A stretch of DNA of 64,000 bases, taken from positions 297,247 to 361,246 of the forward strand of contig JAUIRK010000786.1 of NCBI GenBank assembly GCA_030549495.1. The letters are read 5' to 3'. A program made the translations under genes and the position numbers. Source of the DNA: Nectonema munidae (lineage: Eukaryota > Nematomorpha > Nectonematoida > Nectonematidae). A model generated the notes under the pieces. That model made no database searches, was not told where the DNA came from, and was given only the letters and a program-made list of their open reading frames with translations. How positions within the stretch are numbered: the stretch's first letter is position 1; each line of letters opens with the position of its first letter. This document shows, piece after piece, positions 23,360 through 34,615 of this stretch.

Positions 23360-25275
23360 AAATTATCTAATATAATAGATATCTAAAGGTACTTCCGATA
23401 TCATTGATCTTGTTCTCATTTCATTGATTCCTCTGCCAAAATAAGTGATAGCCTCTGGATATAAAATTTTCTTCCACTTTCTTTGGTTGAAGAAAAGTCG
23501 CCAGTTGAATTGAATTAGGCAATTATTCAGGTGTTCAATACACTCATGTCTAAATAATTTGGAAAAACTACGTGTACCCACTTCTTATTAGGTCTGTAAA
23601 ACCTGAAAGTTATGGGCATTTTATTAGTAACATCTATTCCTCCTTTGTATTCATTATAAGATAATAAGCTCTCGAGTTTAGAATAAATGTTGCTAACTCC
23701 TGCAGTTTTATGTTGAGAGGATAAAATTTAGAAGCATGTTTTCTTAGTATGTAAGCAGTCCTAGAAGCAAATTTTGTGCAAATAATTCTACTCTCAAATT
23801 CACATAATTCTTTGGGATAGGGTGACTTCAATATAAGATGAACAAATCTTGTTGGCCATAACTATTTCACATAAAAAAATATCTTGGCCATGACACCAAG
23901 TGACAATATCATGGCTGGTGAAAAATCGATTTGTGTATCTTCCACAGTCCTTTGGAGTGCCACTATCTTTTATCAAACGTTTGCATACATTCAAGGTCAG
24001 GCTTCATACAGTAAAAGTATTTAGCGTCGTTCAAGTGTTAAAACTTCACTCCTTAATGGTTGGGTTTCTTATAATCATAAATTTTTAACTCCACTATGAG
24101 TAACTAGTTGCTCATCTATTGTAAGCGCTGAGTGTGGAGTCCATTATCTTGAAAAATATCATAAAAGTAGTCATGTAGCTTTCTGATCGCGCTTATTTTG
24201 TCCATAGAGTCTCTCTCTTCTTTTTTTGTAAAAAGGGAGAAAAACATGGATTAGAGTAAACATATCCCACCCCAAGCTTTCAATCCAGAAGAATCCGAAA
24301 CATTTACTTTTTGATCTCCATTTTCTCCAATAATAATCAAGTAAACGAAGTAGGCTAAAAGATGGCTGATTGTGAAGATTTTATAACAATCGAGCAAACT
24401 CAAATACTTAGGACTTTTGGATCAAAAACTAAAAAAAATTGACTCAAAGACAAAATAAACTTAGCGTCTGATACGCTAGAAAGTCACGCAGATTAGCACA
24501 TCCGCCAAATGGGCACAAAAGGTTTCCCTCTGTCCAATAGAATAGTTTTTTCTGAAGATCTCAAACAATTTTTTAAATATTAGAAATAAAAAAAATTACA
24601 CTACCCTAATTTATTAGAAATTTTCTAATAAGATGTGCGTCTCTGTGTTCATGATAATAGGAAAATAAATTCATTTCTCAACCTATAAAAATTAAATAAA
24701 AAAAAGGAATTTTCAAAAAAAGTATTGTGCCAGAATTAGAATAAATTTTTATTGCAATTACTACTCAAAAGAAAAAGGGCATTGCTTGTAGCCACATAAA
24801 ACCTTCCATATCAACCGAGTATATTTGAGCACTCACACCAGTAAAAAGAGTTGACTTGTTGAAGACTTAGTTTATGACAAAAAAATATGAAAGAAAAGGG
24901 TCATTAAAAATATTTTTAATGAAAAAAGCGTATATGCTATACAAGTACACATTTTCAAAACCAAACGCAGACTCTTCGAATTATACTAAACTATTTCAGA
25001 TAAACATTTGTATCAAAAAAAGTTTGAATAGAGTTAGGATATCTTTTGTCTTTCTAGCCCGTCCTTTTGGTCCATAAGGACTTTCACTAACATCTGTTAT
25101 GTTGATTCTTACTGGCCTTCCTGTATTGCTGAAAGCCGACTCCCAAGAATATTCCGTTTAATTAAGAGCAACTAGGACTTGATCAGTAATAGTAAAGTCA
25201 ATCTAACAGTTGTAAGATGAAGTTTGTGATGTAGTTGGAGAACTTTCTTCTGAGGACCCACGATCTATATATCTC
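23360..25275 (-). pseudogene. piggyBac transposase relic (same family as 42941-45983)
   Basis: From high to low coordinate the minus strand carries decayed blocks in the order of the better copy at 43.2-44.9 kb. An N-terminal 'TEYSWESAFSNTGRPVRINI' lies near 25150. 'YMTTFMIFFKIMDSTLSA' lies near 24150. 'VCKRLIKDSGTPKDCGRYTN' lies near 23960. 'ELCEFESRIICTKFASRTAY' lies near 23800, and 'GRGINEMRTRSMISEVPLDI' near 23420. Frames change many times with stops throughout, so this is an old dead copy. The middle (24250-25070) is hard to read and may hold an insertion. Confidence 0.75.
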
Positions 25276-25279
25276 ACGA

Positions 25280-27770
25280 TATTATCTTCATATATCTAAT
25301 GTAGTTATTTATAATCATTGTTGTTATCGTTCACCATAAGCAAACATTAAACTTTTTCAACTAGTATTCATGAAAGTGTAAAGCATTTTTTAGATGGCGT
25401 TAAATTTTAAACAATTTTATTGTGAAAAATAGTTTTTTCATTTTGGTTTCAAAGGTTTTCTATAGTTTTTATATTGGATTATGATTTCATTCACTAATTT
25501 AAAGTAAAAAATATGTTAATGAATAAAATTGTCTAGTCAGTCAACGGTGTTAGTAAAAAAGGGTCCGCCAAGAAAGGGTTTAATAAAATAAAAGCTGAAG
25601 AAATTTTTAACTTAATGCATAAAATTTTTGACTTTTCCTAAAATTGTTAGCTGCATCTTTTGAAACCATTTTCATGATAGTTGAATGACATCTCATGTTA
25701 AAAACTGTCAATCAAAATCAAATGTACATTTTTTGAACAAAATTTTTATATTATAATGTCTTTAACTTAGTGTTTATATTAGATACAGTATTGAAAATTT
25801 ATAATCACATATATATTTGAACACATAACACTTATATATACATATTTTTCAAATAAACATGGCAACTTTGTAGCAAATGTCAATCAAAAATTTGATTGAT
25901 AATAAAATTCTGATTAAAAATATCGCTCAAATTTAAAGTAATTTTTTAGTACAATTTTGTCCATGTGTTTCATTTCTGTACTTCTTTTTGGTCATTACAG
26001 TTTAAAAATGGGTGAAAGTATCAATCAAAATGACAAAAATCATTTGTCAAGTTTGTTCCCACAATCGTTATTTAAGTACAAAAATATAAGTATGCAAGAA
26101 ATAAGGGAACTGAAGGACATTGAAATGAGAACGTGTGATCATAAGAAAAATAAAATGGTAACATTTTTATGCTTTTATATCGTCGATATAGTAATACTTT
26201 CAGGAGCTATATAGTTTTAAGAAACAAGTATGTAACTTGTCTACATGAAAGATATACTGTTTTCCAATGAAATAGGAAGTGATGTAAAAATCTACTATTG
26301 GGATTTTCAAAAAAACGAACATGAAGAATAAATCTCCTTCATTATGAATCAATAAAATCTTTAAACCTTTATCTTATTAGATAATATTTCAAACATCAAT
26401 GGATTAAAAAAGTGATTTAAAATTTTCAAAGACTTAGAGTTACCATAACTATGACATATACCAATATGTGAAGATATGATATGAGAATATAACTATTCTC
26501 AAAAGATGTGTTGACAAAGAAGATTCTCAAAATTTTTAAACCTTTATCTTATTAATTAATATTTTAATCCTCAATTGACTAAAAAATTTTCAAACAGTTA
26601 GAGTTACTATAAATATAACAGACATAAATATGTAAAGATATAGCTTTTCTCAAAAAATTTTTTATAATTGTGAATCAAAATTGACAAATTTTTTCCTTCG
26701 GTGTGAATGAATGAATATTTTAGAGGTGGAAAAGTTTTAAAAAAAGAGGATTATAAATGGATTCATCAAGAACAGGAATTTTGAAAAAGGATTGTTTAGC
26801 AAATATTCAGTGATATTTGTTCATAACCACTGAAATACAACACATGATATTGATAAAAAAAGACAGAATCAACAAAAGAATTCTCTTCAATAGAAAAGTT
26901 ATGAAATCGCTTAAATTCTGAGCTAAAAATATCTCTGAAATTGTTTTTTCGAACATAGATTGCACAAAATGAACTTCTGATAAAAATAGAGTTACCAAGG
27001 TAGAATCAGTTTAGATTAACAGCGAAATTAGATACAATCTAAAGTATAGGAAAATGAAGTAGACTAGAAGCTTAGTGGATATTTGTAAGCAAAACAATAG
27101 AGGCCGGATTGAGATTTATAGTTCAAAGATCCCTCTTTAATTAGTAAACTAAGGAAAGATTAAAATAAAGAACAAGAATCAAACCAAAGAGGGCTAAAAG
27201 AGCTCGGTTTAGTTAGATTAGCAGCGAGTAATATTTTTCACCATGTAATTTTACAATTTTTATAAAAATTTTATTTGTAAATTTATTATTTATCATTAAA
27301 TATATTATAATATTAATAACCCATCTATAGGCTTATTATTGGATTTTTTTTATAAGAATTTAAAATTTTATGGGCTTTTATCAAACATGATCTCTCAGGT
27401 CGCTTTGATTAGAAATTTGGTTCCATTCCTATTTATGGCATAGATAAAATCATTATTCTATCAAGAAAGAAAATTATTTTATCGGCTGTGCTTAAATATA
27501 TAAAAGTCAATGTATTGTTGAACTAAGTAAATATATAACCATTTTAACCACATTGAAATGTAGTATTCATTACATGTGTATATATTGACAAAAAATAATC
27601 TCATGATGAAATTGAGAAAGGTCGATTTGATAAATGGGACAAAAATTATGAAAAAATATTTGACCACAAATAAAAACATTAACCGAAATTTAAATCTTGA
27701 GTGGCAAAAATATTTTCCGAATCAAATTAAGCATGTTCGATTTGCAGTGTATGGATAAGTTTATTTTAAT
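25280..27770. other. AT-rich non-coding stretch with two repeats
   Basis: About 2.5 kb without a supported gene. It contains a dispersed repeat copy at about 25620-26045 (see the copy at 47990) and a decayed tandem pair at about 26346-26460 and 26532-26645, both beginning TTTAAACCTTTATCTTATTA. An open stretch at 25957-26214 overlaps the dispersed repeat and resembles no protein I know. Confidence 0.55.
25620..26045 (+). repeat. Dispersed about 400-bp repeat, copy 1
   Basis: This aligns by eye with 47990-48385 in the same orientation. Shared anchors are GCATCTTT after AGTTGCATC-like or AGCTGCATC-like text, GTCAATCAAAATCAAATGTA against GTCAAAATCAAATATATA, GTGTTTATATTAGATACA, and TTTCATTTCTGTACTTCT then a Met codon followed by 'G(E/N)' and 'NQ'. 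Divergence is high, so it is old. Unclassified. Confidence 0.6.
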
Positions 27771-27778
27771 ATAATGAC

Positions 27779-29879
27779 TTAGGGCGAACAAAAATTGACC
27801 TAATAACTACAAAATTATTGACTTTATGTAAAAAAAATATTGACTTTTTGAGAAAAAAAATTGACTTTTTCTGAATTGTAAAGAAACTATATAGCGGTTT
27901 TAAACAAAATTGCAGAAGAAAAAAATCCCGGGATTCTATAACTTCAAATTTCTAACTATGAGGCGTCTTTTTTCTGACATGCTTGTTTTACTCAAAAAGC
28001 GCTTGGCTGTATTTACAAGTTACTGCAACCTCAAATTTAAACTCTTGTTAATGCGACATTTTCATGCTTACCTAAATTTATAAATATGATGATGGTGTCT
28101 CGGTAAAGAAAATACAGGTAGATCACCAATGTTTGAAGTAAGCACAAAAAGCAATCTCAGGGCCTATCATAATAATGGCGAAAGAGCCGTAAAACGGGTA
28201 CGTTTTCTGTGATATCACTTGCATGCAAAATAAAATAAAGACTCCCAAAAAAAATATAATCGTGCCAAACAAAATTATATAAAATAACAAACGTAAAAGC
28301 CCTGGTCATCCTCTTAGCCCAACTGATAAGCCCTGGTAACTCCAAAATCTTTTCTTACTCGCCATTGATTCGGACAATGAAGAGATCAACAAATTTCTTT
28401 TAAAGTTACACAAAAAGTTTGGAAGAAGTAAGCGGCTCAAAATAAAGTACAAAAATATTTTTTTGTTTTTCTTTATTGTGATTTTTAATAAATAAAATGT
28501 TCATACTAAAAATCTTAGCTTAAAAGCACAACAGAGATTTTCATCTTGCTTTTTCGGTTCTTTGATTCCACAATCATCTTGATCAAACTTGATAGAATAA
28601 AAAAGTTTTGAGACATTCTTAATGCTAAAATTAGTCGATTCAATTTTTTCAACAAGCTGCGTCAGCTGGATATAGTTTTTTTATGTTAACCAGATGTTCA
28701 TGTAACTTTGAACATCTGACGCTCTCTTTTGCTTTTTTAACCAAAACTCCATTTTTGCTTTCAAAATTATTCACGATTTCTTTTACTTTTGGTAAGTGAT
28801 CGCAGTAGTAAGAAGCAGCATTCAACCAGCTAGCCCACCTTGTAACAATTGGAGCTGGAGGGTATCCGTAACTTTCAAAAGCAAATTTTCTTTTCTTATT
28901 TTTAACAGTTAGGGCCTTGATTGAGACAATCAAGTCAACAACTTCTTTAAAATAAAACTTTATTTTCATTGCACAATTGTGCAATAAGTGAGCAAAACAC
29001 GTTACATGAAATAAATTAAAATAAATTGATTTTAATATTTTTCCACGTGCTACGTTATATTTTGCTGCATCTCTCAGTAACAACAAAATTTTACTTTTTT
29101 TCTGCTTCAAACTTTCTTAAAGTGTCATCTACCAGCAAAATTAAACTTTTCGATGTCAAATGATTTTCAATTATTTTAGCATCAATAAGATATGTTTTCT
29201 CAGGCGCATCAGTTAAACGTTTTTTCTTGAATTTCACTTTCATCAATCATCAAAAAAACATTTTTACCCATAATTTTTTTTCTGATGTTTTCTAACATAT
29301 CTTCAGCAAGATCTTTAACGATGATTCTACTAAAAGAAACAGGTAGTAATATGTATCCTAAACTGGTAAAAAAAATCATTGATGGATGAGATCGTTTGTG
29401 TAGAGGTATGTTTGCTTCGGGAAAAGTTTTGACTAAGTTTTTTGAAAATGTTTTTTTATTAGGTTCCAAGTAAGTGGAAATAGGATTGCTCTTTGACGTA
29501 CTTGGTAAACTAAGCTGATGTTTTTTTACTTTTCTATAATGTTCAACAAAAAAGTTTTTTTCACGCTTAACAACTACATTGCATAGTTTACAGAGTAACT
29601 TTCTTTCTGAAGAAAGAGTAAATTCTTTAGAATATTTTTAATAATTAAGTTTATTTTAGTAAATTTACTCGAAGCAGTTTTTGGCATAGAGATTTTTACA
29701 TAAGGAACACAAACAATGAAAAAACTTGAAAAAGGTTTGAAAAAATATTGACATAAAAAAAATATAATTTACTTTATTGACTTAAAAAAAATTTTTTTTG
29801 TAAAAACATATAATAATCAAAAATATTTCTTTTCAACAACTTTGAAGACTTTTAAAAAAATTTAACTTTATTCCCCCTA
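27779..29879 (-). mobile_element. hAT element with readable ends (CGGBP1-like BED/DUF659 type)
   Basis: Ends: TTAGGGCGAACAAA at 27779, and on the complement of the right end TTAGGGGGAATAAA without the first T. Flanking 8-mers ATAATGAC (27771-27778) and ATAATGAG (29880-29887) fit a hAT target duplication with one change. The transposase runs on the minus strand from 'MPKTASSKFTK' near 29690, through a zinc finger ('LLCKLCNVVVKREKNFF', then 'EHYRKVKKH'), 'YLEPNKKTFSKNLVKTF', 'KIMGKNVFLMIDESEIQEK', 'KTYLIDAKIIENHLTSK', 'VTCFAHLLHNCAMKIK' and 'PIVTRWASWLNAASYYC' to about 28640. Frame changes near 29210, 29110 and 29620 make it inactive. Copies of TTGACTTTTT or its complement crowd both subterminal regions (27790-27885 and 29745-29790). 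Likely fairly young given the preserved ends. Confidence 0.82.
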
Positions 29880-29887
29880 ATAATGAG

Positions 29888-30220
29888 AAAAAATGTTTGT
29901 CATTAAGTCACCTGTGAAAGCTAATTTACTGATTGGTAAAATATTTTTGGTGAATTAATTATCAAAAATTGGTTTATTAAATAAAGACAATATTATGTCA
30001 AAAATGTGGAATTTATTATATATTTTGAAGTTTATATATTTGGCATTGATTGATTTTTTTGACAGGTCTGATTGATTTTATAAAAATAAATGACACCATC
30101 AGATTCACAATCAATTATTATTTAGTGGGTTCAGGAGAGATTTTGTAAAAATATTCAATAGTTTAAGATAAAAGAAGAGGGCTAAAATAGAACATCGAAC
30201 ATATGTAGAAATCGAAACAT
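29888..30220. other. Non-coding stretch before a piggyBac fragment
   Basis: AT-rich DNA that may be the 5' non-coding end of the piggyBac fragment starting at 30221. No terminal repeat was recognised. Confidence 0.45.
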
Positions 30221-30787
30221 ATGATGTCATCATATTTATATTCATATACTTACTCTTCGAAAAGTTTTGAAAGTGAAAGTTCTTATTCTGATGACTCTTT
30301 TGATTTTTCTGACAGTTTGATTGCTCCTGATAATACTACTTTCACCTGGGAGCCGATGCAGTGTACTTCAGGAAGGCCTTTATCTCGTAATATTATAAAT
30401 GTTTCCCAATCACAAGCTGATCCAAAAATGGGGCTGAATTATTGAAAGACAGTTTGGAAATCTTTCAACTTTTTATGACAGAAGCTTTGATTGCTCAAAT
30501 TTATAGTTTTACCAAATCACAAATGAGAAACAATTACGGGTAAGTATTTTTAGTTTTATATCCATTTGTGTTAACTAGTAGTTTTCTTAGGAGTGCTGAA
30601 CCTAAACATGTTAGTCTGCTTACTGCTTACCAACGATTTGAAGTTAGCAATTTATTGGCCTACTTTGCCTGCATTCTACACATAGGACACTCAAAAAATC
30701 AGTCTATTAGTCTAAAATACCTTTTTTCAAAAAAGCAAGAAGAACCATTTTTGAAAGCAGCACTCTCAAGTTTGAAAACTCTTTAAT
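30221..30787 (+). pseudogene. piggyBac transposase 5' fragment with a retained intron
   Basis: The N-terminal exon region opens with a Ser/Asp-rich acidic stretch then 'NTTFTWEPMQCTSGRPLSRN', equivalent to 'STEFYWDPRASLSGR' in the copy at 44.8 kb. A GT-AG intron at 30540-30590 (51 nt, donor GTAAGT) is followed by 'AEPKHVSLLTAYQRFEVSNL' and 'FACILHIGHSKNQSISLKYL'. A stop near 30442 and loss of everything after 30787, where LINE-derived sequence begins, show it is truncated. Confidence 0.72.
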
Positions 30788-30789
30788 TG

Positions 30790-31330
30790 ACAATTTAACA
30801 AAACAACTCCTTATCTATTCAAAAACCATCACACATTTTTCTTACAAACTACCTATCACGAATCGCTATCAAGAATTGCAATTGCAAACAACGTCATCCC
30901 GAAACAACATCCTTATGAATCATACTTATATGACATCCGCTACAAGGGTGATAATCGAATTTTAGATGCTCTGCATTAAAAATGAATCAAGAGGGGTAAA
31001 AATCACGACAGGAAAGGGAGGTTCAAAAATTAAAAAATTGTGGGGACAATTTATGTATGATCCCACCACAAATAATCGCCATACACAAACCTCTAAACAA
31101 AAACAAATTTGCACATTTACAAATTACCATACGCTGGATCTTAGGATCCCCCGGATAAAAAATGGCGCTTCCTATCAATGTAGGAAATTAACTTCACCAT
31201 ATCAAAGCATGCGATACCCGTTTACAGCTTTGGATGCAACACCCTAGCAACGCCTTTCCATCTCATCTCCTACGAAATTTTTCAACACATCGCTTGAACC
31301 TACTAAAAATTTGTAAACTCCTTCTCAAAA
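30790..31330 (+). pseudogene. Degenerate LINE 3' region
   Basis: Fragments such as 'AIPVYSFGCNTLATPFHLIS' resemble the region after RNase H in the LINE at 37.1-39.2 kb ('NPYCRFGCDTIETPYHLIF'). Stops and frame changes are frequent, and no RT motif remains. Probably an older relative of the same LINE clade. Confidence 0.5.
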
Positions 31331-31467
31331 ACTTTCTAAACTTAATATATGAGGTCCTGCGACGCCCATATATTTTTGATTTTAAAAACTTTTTTTAACC
31401 TAACTTTAAAAGCGGGTGATTTTGTATTTTAAAATTTTATTTGGCAGTTAATTGGGTTTTCAATAAA

Positions 31468-31640
31468 ATGAATGAAGAAAATTGGAAATGTGAAAATTGT
31501 TACAAAGTTTCTTCAAACTTAGTTAAATGTGATTGTTGTTCCAACTGGATGTGTTATAGCTGTTAAAAATTTAACAGCTTTTATTCAAAATTTTGGACAA
31601 ATACAAAGCTCAATTTCTAATTTTAAGATAATTTTGACTG
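31468..31640 (+). pseudogene. Zinc-finger N-terminus of a retroelement-like ORF, fragment
   Basis: A Met codon opens 'MNEENWKCENCYKVSSNLVK' then 'CDCCSNWMCYSC', a PHD/RING-like Cys pattern, followed at once by a stop and then out-of-frame matching text. Similar fingers begin proteins of some non-LTR elements. Only this finger is left. Confidence 0.45.
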
Positions 31641-32698
31641 TAAAATTTCAGCGTTTTTAAAATTCTGATAAAATCAATAAAAACTTCTTTTACTATAGCA
31701 GTTTTAGTTTCATTGCCAATATTAATAAATCTTAGAACTTGGGACATTTGTTGGCTGTGTTAACCTCTTGTGGGTTTTGTTGGTAGTATATTACTTTTCT
31801 AATTTTTTAGAATAGAATAGCAAACTTCATTACCTAATAATAATTTAATACGTGCATTTTGTATCTTAAGAGATAAAAAAGATATCGACACATTAACATA
31901 TTCGAAATGAAGCAGCAGCAAAGAATCATATTTACTAAGTAGTAAGAAAAGAAAGAAAAACACCAGAATTAATTGACGTAGATCAGCAACAAAGGAAAGA
32001 AAAATACCAGGATTAGTTCATGTAGATACTTCTGTGTCCACGAAAAGCAAGTTCGTGAGTGGTCAAAAACATAATGCAATCTACAAAACGTTCGAGAAGA
32101 TTTCTCCACTGCTTTTTCTGTTCCTCTATAAATTTTAATCGTACATTGTCAATTGTTCACTCTTTTGACGTTTTTTTTTTCATTTTTTCCACTCAAAAAA
32201 TGAAGCAAGACGATGAATGCTTACTTCGTGTTTCGGTATTTTTTCATTGAATTTCTCCCATTTCCGGTTTCCACAAGATTTTCAAATACTGAACTTTGGT
32301 TAACTGGGTTAATAAGCTACAATAGACAGGTGTCGCTCTTATAGGATCAAAATAGAAAAAGAGATATAGGACATTTAGTTTCGGACTTACAAAAGATAGA
32401 ACTCTTGTTCTATGGTTCTCTCATATAAAGGTTGCGTTTGAACAGGTGTGACTATGTTGCTTTTTTTAAAAATGATGATAGTGCATCCAGCTTTTATGAA
32501 TCTATAAAATGTTTCTTTCAAATTATTAAAAACATATTCTTAATTTAGTTTTTTTATAAAAAAAATAAAATCATGAAACTTGACAAATTTTAATTCGAAA
32601 ATAAAGCCTCATATGTGTAGTTAAGTTCTGTTAATAAAATAAAATTATAAAAGGTGAGAAAAAAGTCTCATGGCAGTTATCGACTTTTCAAATATTAT
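31641..32698. other. Non-coding stretch downstream of SLX1
   Basis: Contains a short imperfect tandem pair of about 43 bp at 31950-32035 (GAAAGAAAAACACCAGAATT against GAAAGAAAAATACCAGGATT) and otherwise AT-rich DNA. No gene is supported; the SLX1 3' untranslated region should be at the right edge. Confidence 0.5.
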
Positions 32699-33517
32699 TC
32701 ATAAAACATTTTTATCACGACTTGCAGGGTCAAAATTGCGTAAAAAACCTTTCTTGTATCGAATAACATCACCCCACATACATGTATTCTTACAAGTGGG
32801 ACAAGTAACACTCACGGGAATGAGTTCATTGTTACCTTTTTTTTCATTTTCCAAAGAAAAGGTAGCAAAGCATGTAATATGAGCAGGCAAATGGCATGCA
32901 ATGCAATTAACAAGTTCAGAGCGAAGAATCTTTTTACAACAGAAATGACAGGACTTAAGTGACCATTCAGCATCATTGGTACAGAACGAGTTACTTAGAA
33001 GCGGCGATTTGTCCGTATTTTTTAGACGGAGCTTCTTAACGGCAGTTATAGCACCATAATGAATCGGCATGTGTGGGGGTGGAGAGGCAGTAGGAGGAAA
33101 GTTTTTCGTGTACTCATCCTTTATCCAACAAATACTCAGAGCCAGTCTATTCCACGGAGCAAGAGATAACATCGTTCCTAGAATTTGGATGTGAAAATCA
33201 AAAGCTTTTTCATTTCGCTTTTTCTTTTCTATGCAATTTTTGAGGATGCGCGATCTAAACGGGTTTTGCCAGGCCCATTCAAAGCGAAGCGCGCATATTT
33301 TGCTTGGAAAACCATACGTGATAACAGCCATATCCCAAGGGCCTTTGTTGCTAGTTTTTCGAGCACCACCTGATTCATGTCCCAAATTATGTTGTTTTAT
33401 TCTTCTTAACGGATTATTTGTAAATCCAACGTAAACACGTCCTTTAAATTTAGGATTTAGACAATATAATAAATAGCAGCCATATAAGTTCTCAACTTTA
33501 ATTCCAAGGGAGGACAT
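32699..33517 (-). CDS. SLX1: SLX1, structure-specific endonuclease subunit
   Basis: Catalytic partner of SLX4/BTBD12; cuts Holliday junctions, flaps and replication forks in the nucleus. One exon encodes 272 residues, near the human 275. Residues about 12-92 are the GIY-YIG nuclease: 'YGCYLLYCLNPKFKGRVYVG', 'NNPLRRIKQHN' with the catalytic Arg at 38-39, 'GARKTSNKGPWDM', and 'ALRFEWAWQ' with the metal-binding Glu at residue 80. Residues about 190-255 form the C-terminal PHD/RING-like zinc finger: 'SCHFCCKKI', 'NCIACHLPAHITC' and 'TCPTCKNTCMWGDVIRYKKG'. All expected zinc ligands and catalytic residues are present, so it looks functional. The chosen Met leaves only 12 residues before the nuclease domain, as in relatives. 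Neighbours are transposon relics, giving no further context. Confidence 0.96.
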   Translation of the reverse strand: MSSLGIKVENLYGCYLLYCLNPKFKGRVYVGFTNNPLRRIKQHNLGHESGGARKTSNKGPWDMAVITYGFPSKICALRFEWAWQNPFRSRILKNCIEKKKRNEKAFDFHIQILGTMLSLAPWNRLALSICWIKDEYTKNFPPTASPPPHMPIHYGAITAVKKLRLKNTDKSPLLSNSFCTNDAEWSLKSCHFCCKKILRSELVNCIACHLPAHITCFATFSLENEKKGNNELIPVSVTCPTCKNTCMWGDVIRYKKGFLRNFDPASRDKNVL

Positions 33518-34189
33518 AGTACAAACAAATCTAAATATAAAAAATTTACTTAATTCAAGCTGTTTTGGCAGATATATGTTTTTAGAAAATTTTGACTAAA
33601 AAGAAGTAGGTAAAAACATTAACATATTCAGTGAATACTTATTGGAAATTAGGGATAAAATTAAAATACTGTGTTTCAATTACTAATATGCATTTTACAA
33701 GATTTACTAGTGAACTTTTTTTCTAGTGAAAACAATTAGAAGCTTAATAAAGATATATGATTTTAAAAAGGTTTTACATCAATGGATCTAGGAAAAAGCA
33801 CAAGTATAAAAGATAACAAACAAATGCTATCATTTGTCATACGTCAACGTGAATTTAGGTATTAGAGAGGAATTATTGTGTGTGATTAACATTTGATCAT
33901 TTAAAATTTTATTATTCTGGTGTCCTCAAATCAAATTTTGACAAATATTAAATGGGTAGTAAGTTATATTTTTATTAATAGAATTCTAAAGCCTCATAAT
34001 ATTGGAAAAATAGAATTCCCTTTCTCTTATTGGAGCATATTTTGATATCAAACACATCAGTAGACACTATTCAAAAATGGTCCTATAAGATAACAATATT
34101 CATCGGAAAACATTTGCAGAATTGAAAAAGTTTGGTGGCTAAAGAAAAAGATTTCATTCGCAAGAAGATAAAATTCCTTAGGGGAATTT
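33518..34189. other. Non-coding stretch upstream of SLX1
   Basis: AT-rich; should contain the SLX1 promoter. Nothing specific can be pointed to. Confidence 0.5.
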
Positions 34190-34615
34190 TATTATTTTTA
34201 TTACTTCACAAAAAAAAGAAACCAAACAATAAAGCTTTGGATTGATTATTCTTATGATAAATACCGTCGTAAAACATAATTCTATTCCTTGTAGGTTGTC
34301 TTTAAATTGAGATACCGTCCTGTTTTTCGTATCAAAATACCGTTTAATAAAATGTCTAACATCTTGAGGAGTTGCAGGAAAACCATAATCAGAAAGAAGC
34401 TGCACAAGATTCAGTATTAGTTTTTCTTCATCAAAAGATAGCACTGATTTGGTGTGTTTATGAGCGAGTTTGTTTTTGATATTACTTCTAGGAATTTTGT
34501 ATATCTATTGCTTTTCGCTGAGTCATATCTCGAGATTTTATTCTTTGTAAACACGCTTTTAGATACTCTTCTTAATCTCGAGCACCTAATGCACGTTTAT
34601 GTTCACGAGGCATTG
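34190..34615 (-). pseudogene. pogo/psq-type transposase N-terminal relic
   Basis: The minus strand from 34613 reads 'MPREHKRALGARD', then 'YLKACLQRIKSRDMTQRKA' and, after a frame change, 'IPRSNIKNKLAHKH', a psq-type helix-turn-helix. Next come 'SFDEEKLILNLVQLLSDYGF' and 'VRHFIKRYFDTKNRTVSQFK'. This order is the N-terminus of pogo-like (DDE_1) transposases and related domesticated proteins. The DDE domain is missing, and stops break the first part. Confidence 0.65.

Noticed and set aside
25957-26214. 85-codon plus-strand open stretch
   Set aside because: It overlaps a dispersed repeat, and the other copy at 48.3 kb does not keep the frame, so it is reported only as a repeat.
27479-27758. Opposed open stretches near 27.5 kb
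   Set aside because: Shadow frames in AT-rich sequence with no recognisable similarity.
32670-33434. Plus-strand open stretches at 32.7-33.4 kb
   Set aside because: Complementary shadows of SLX1.
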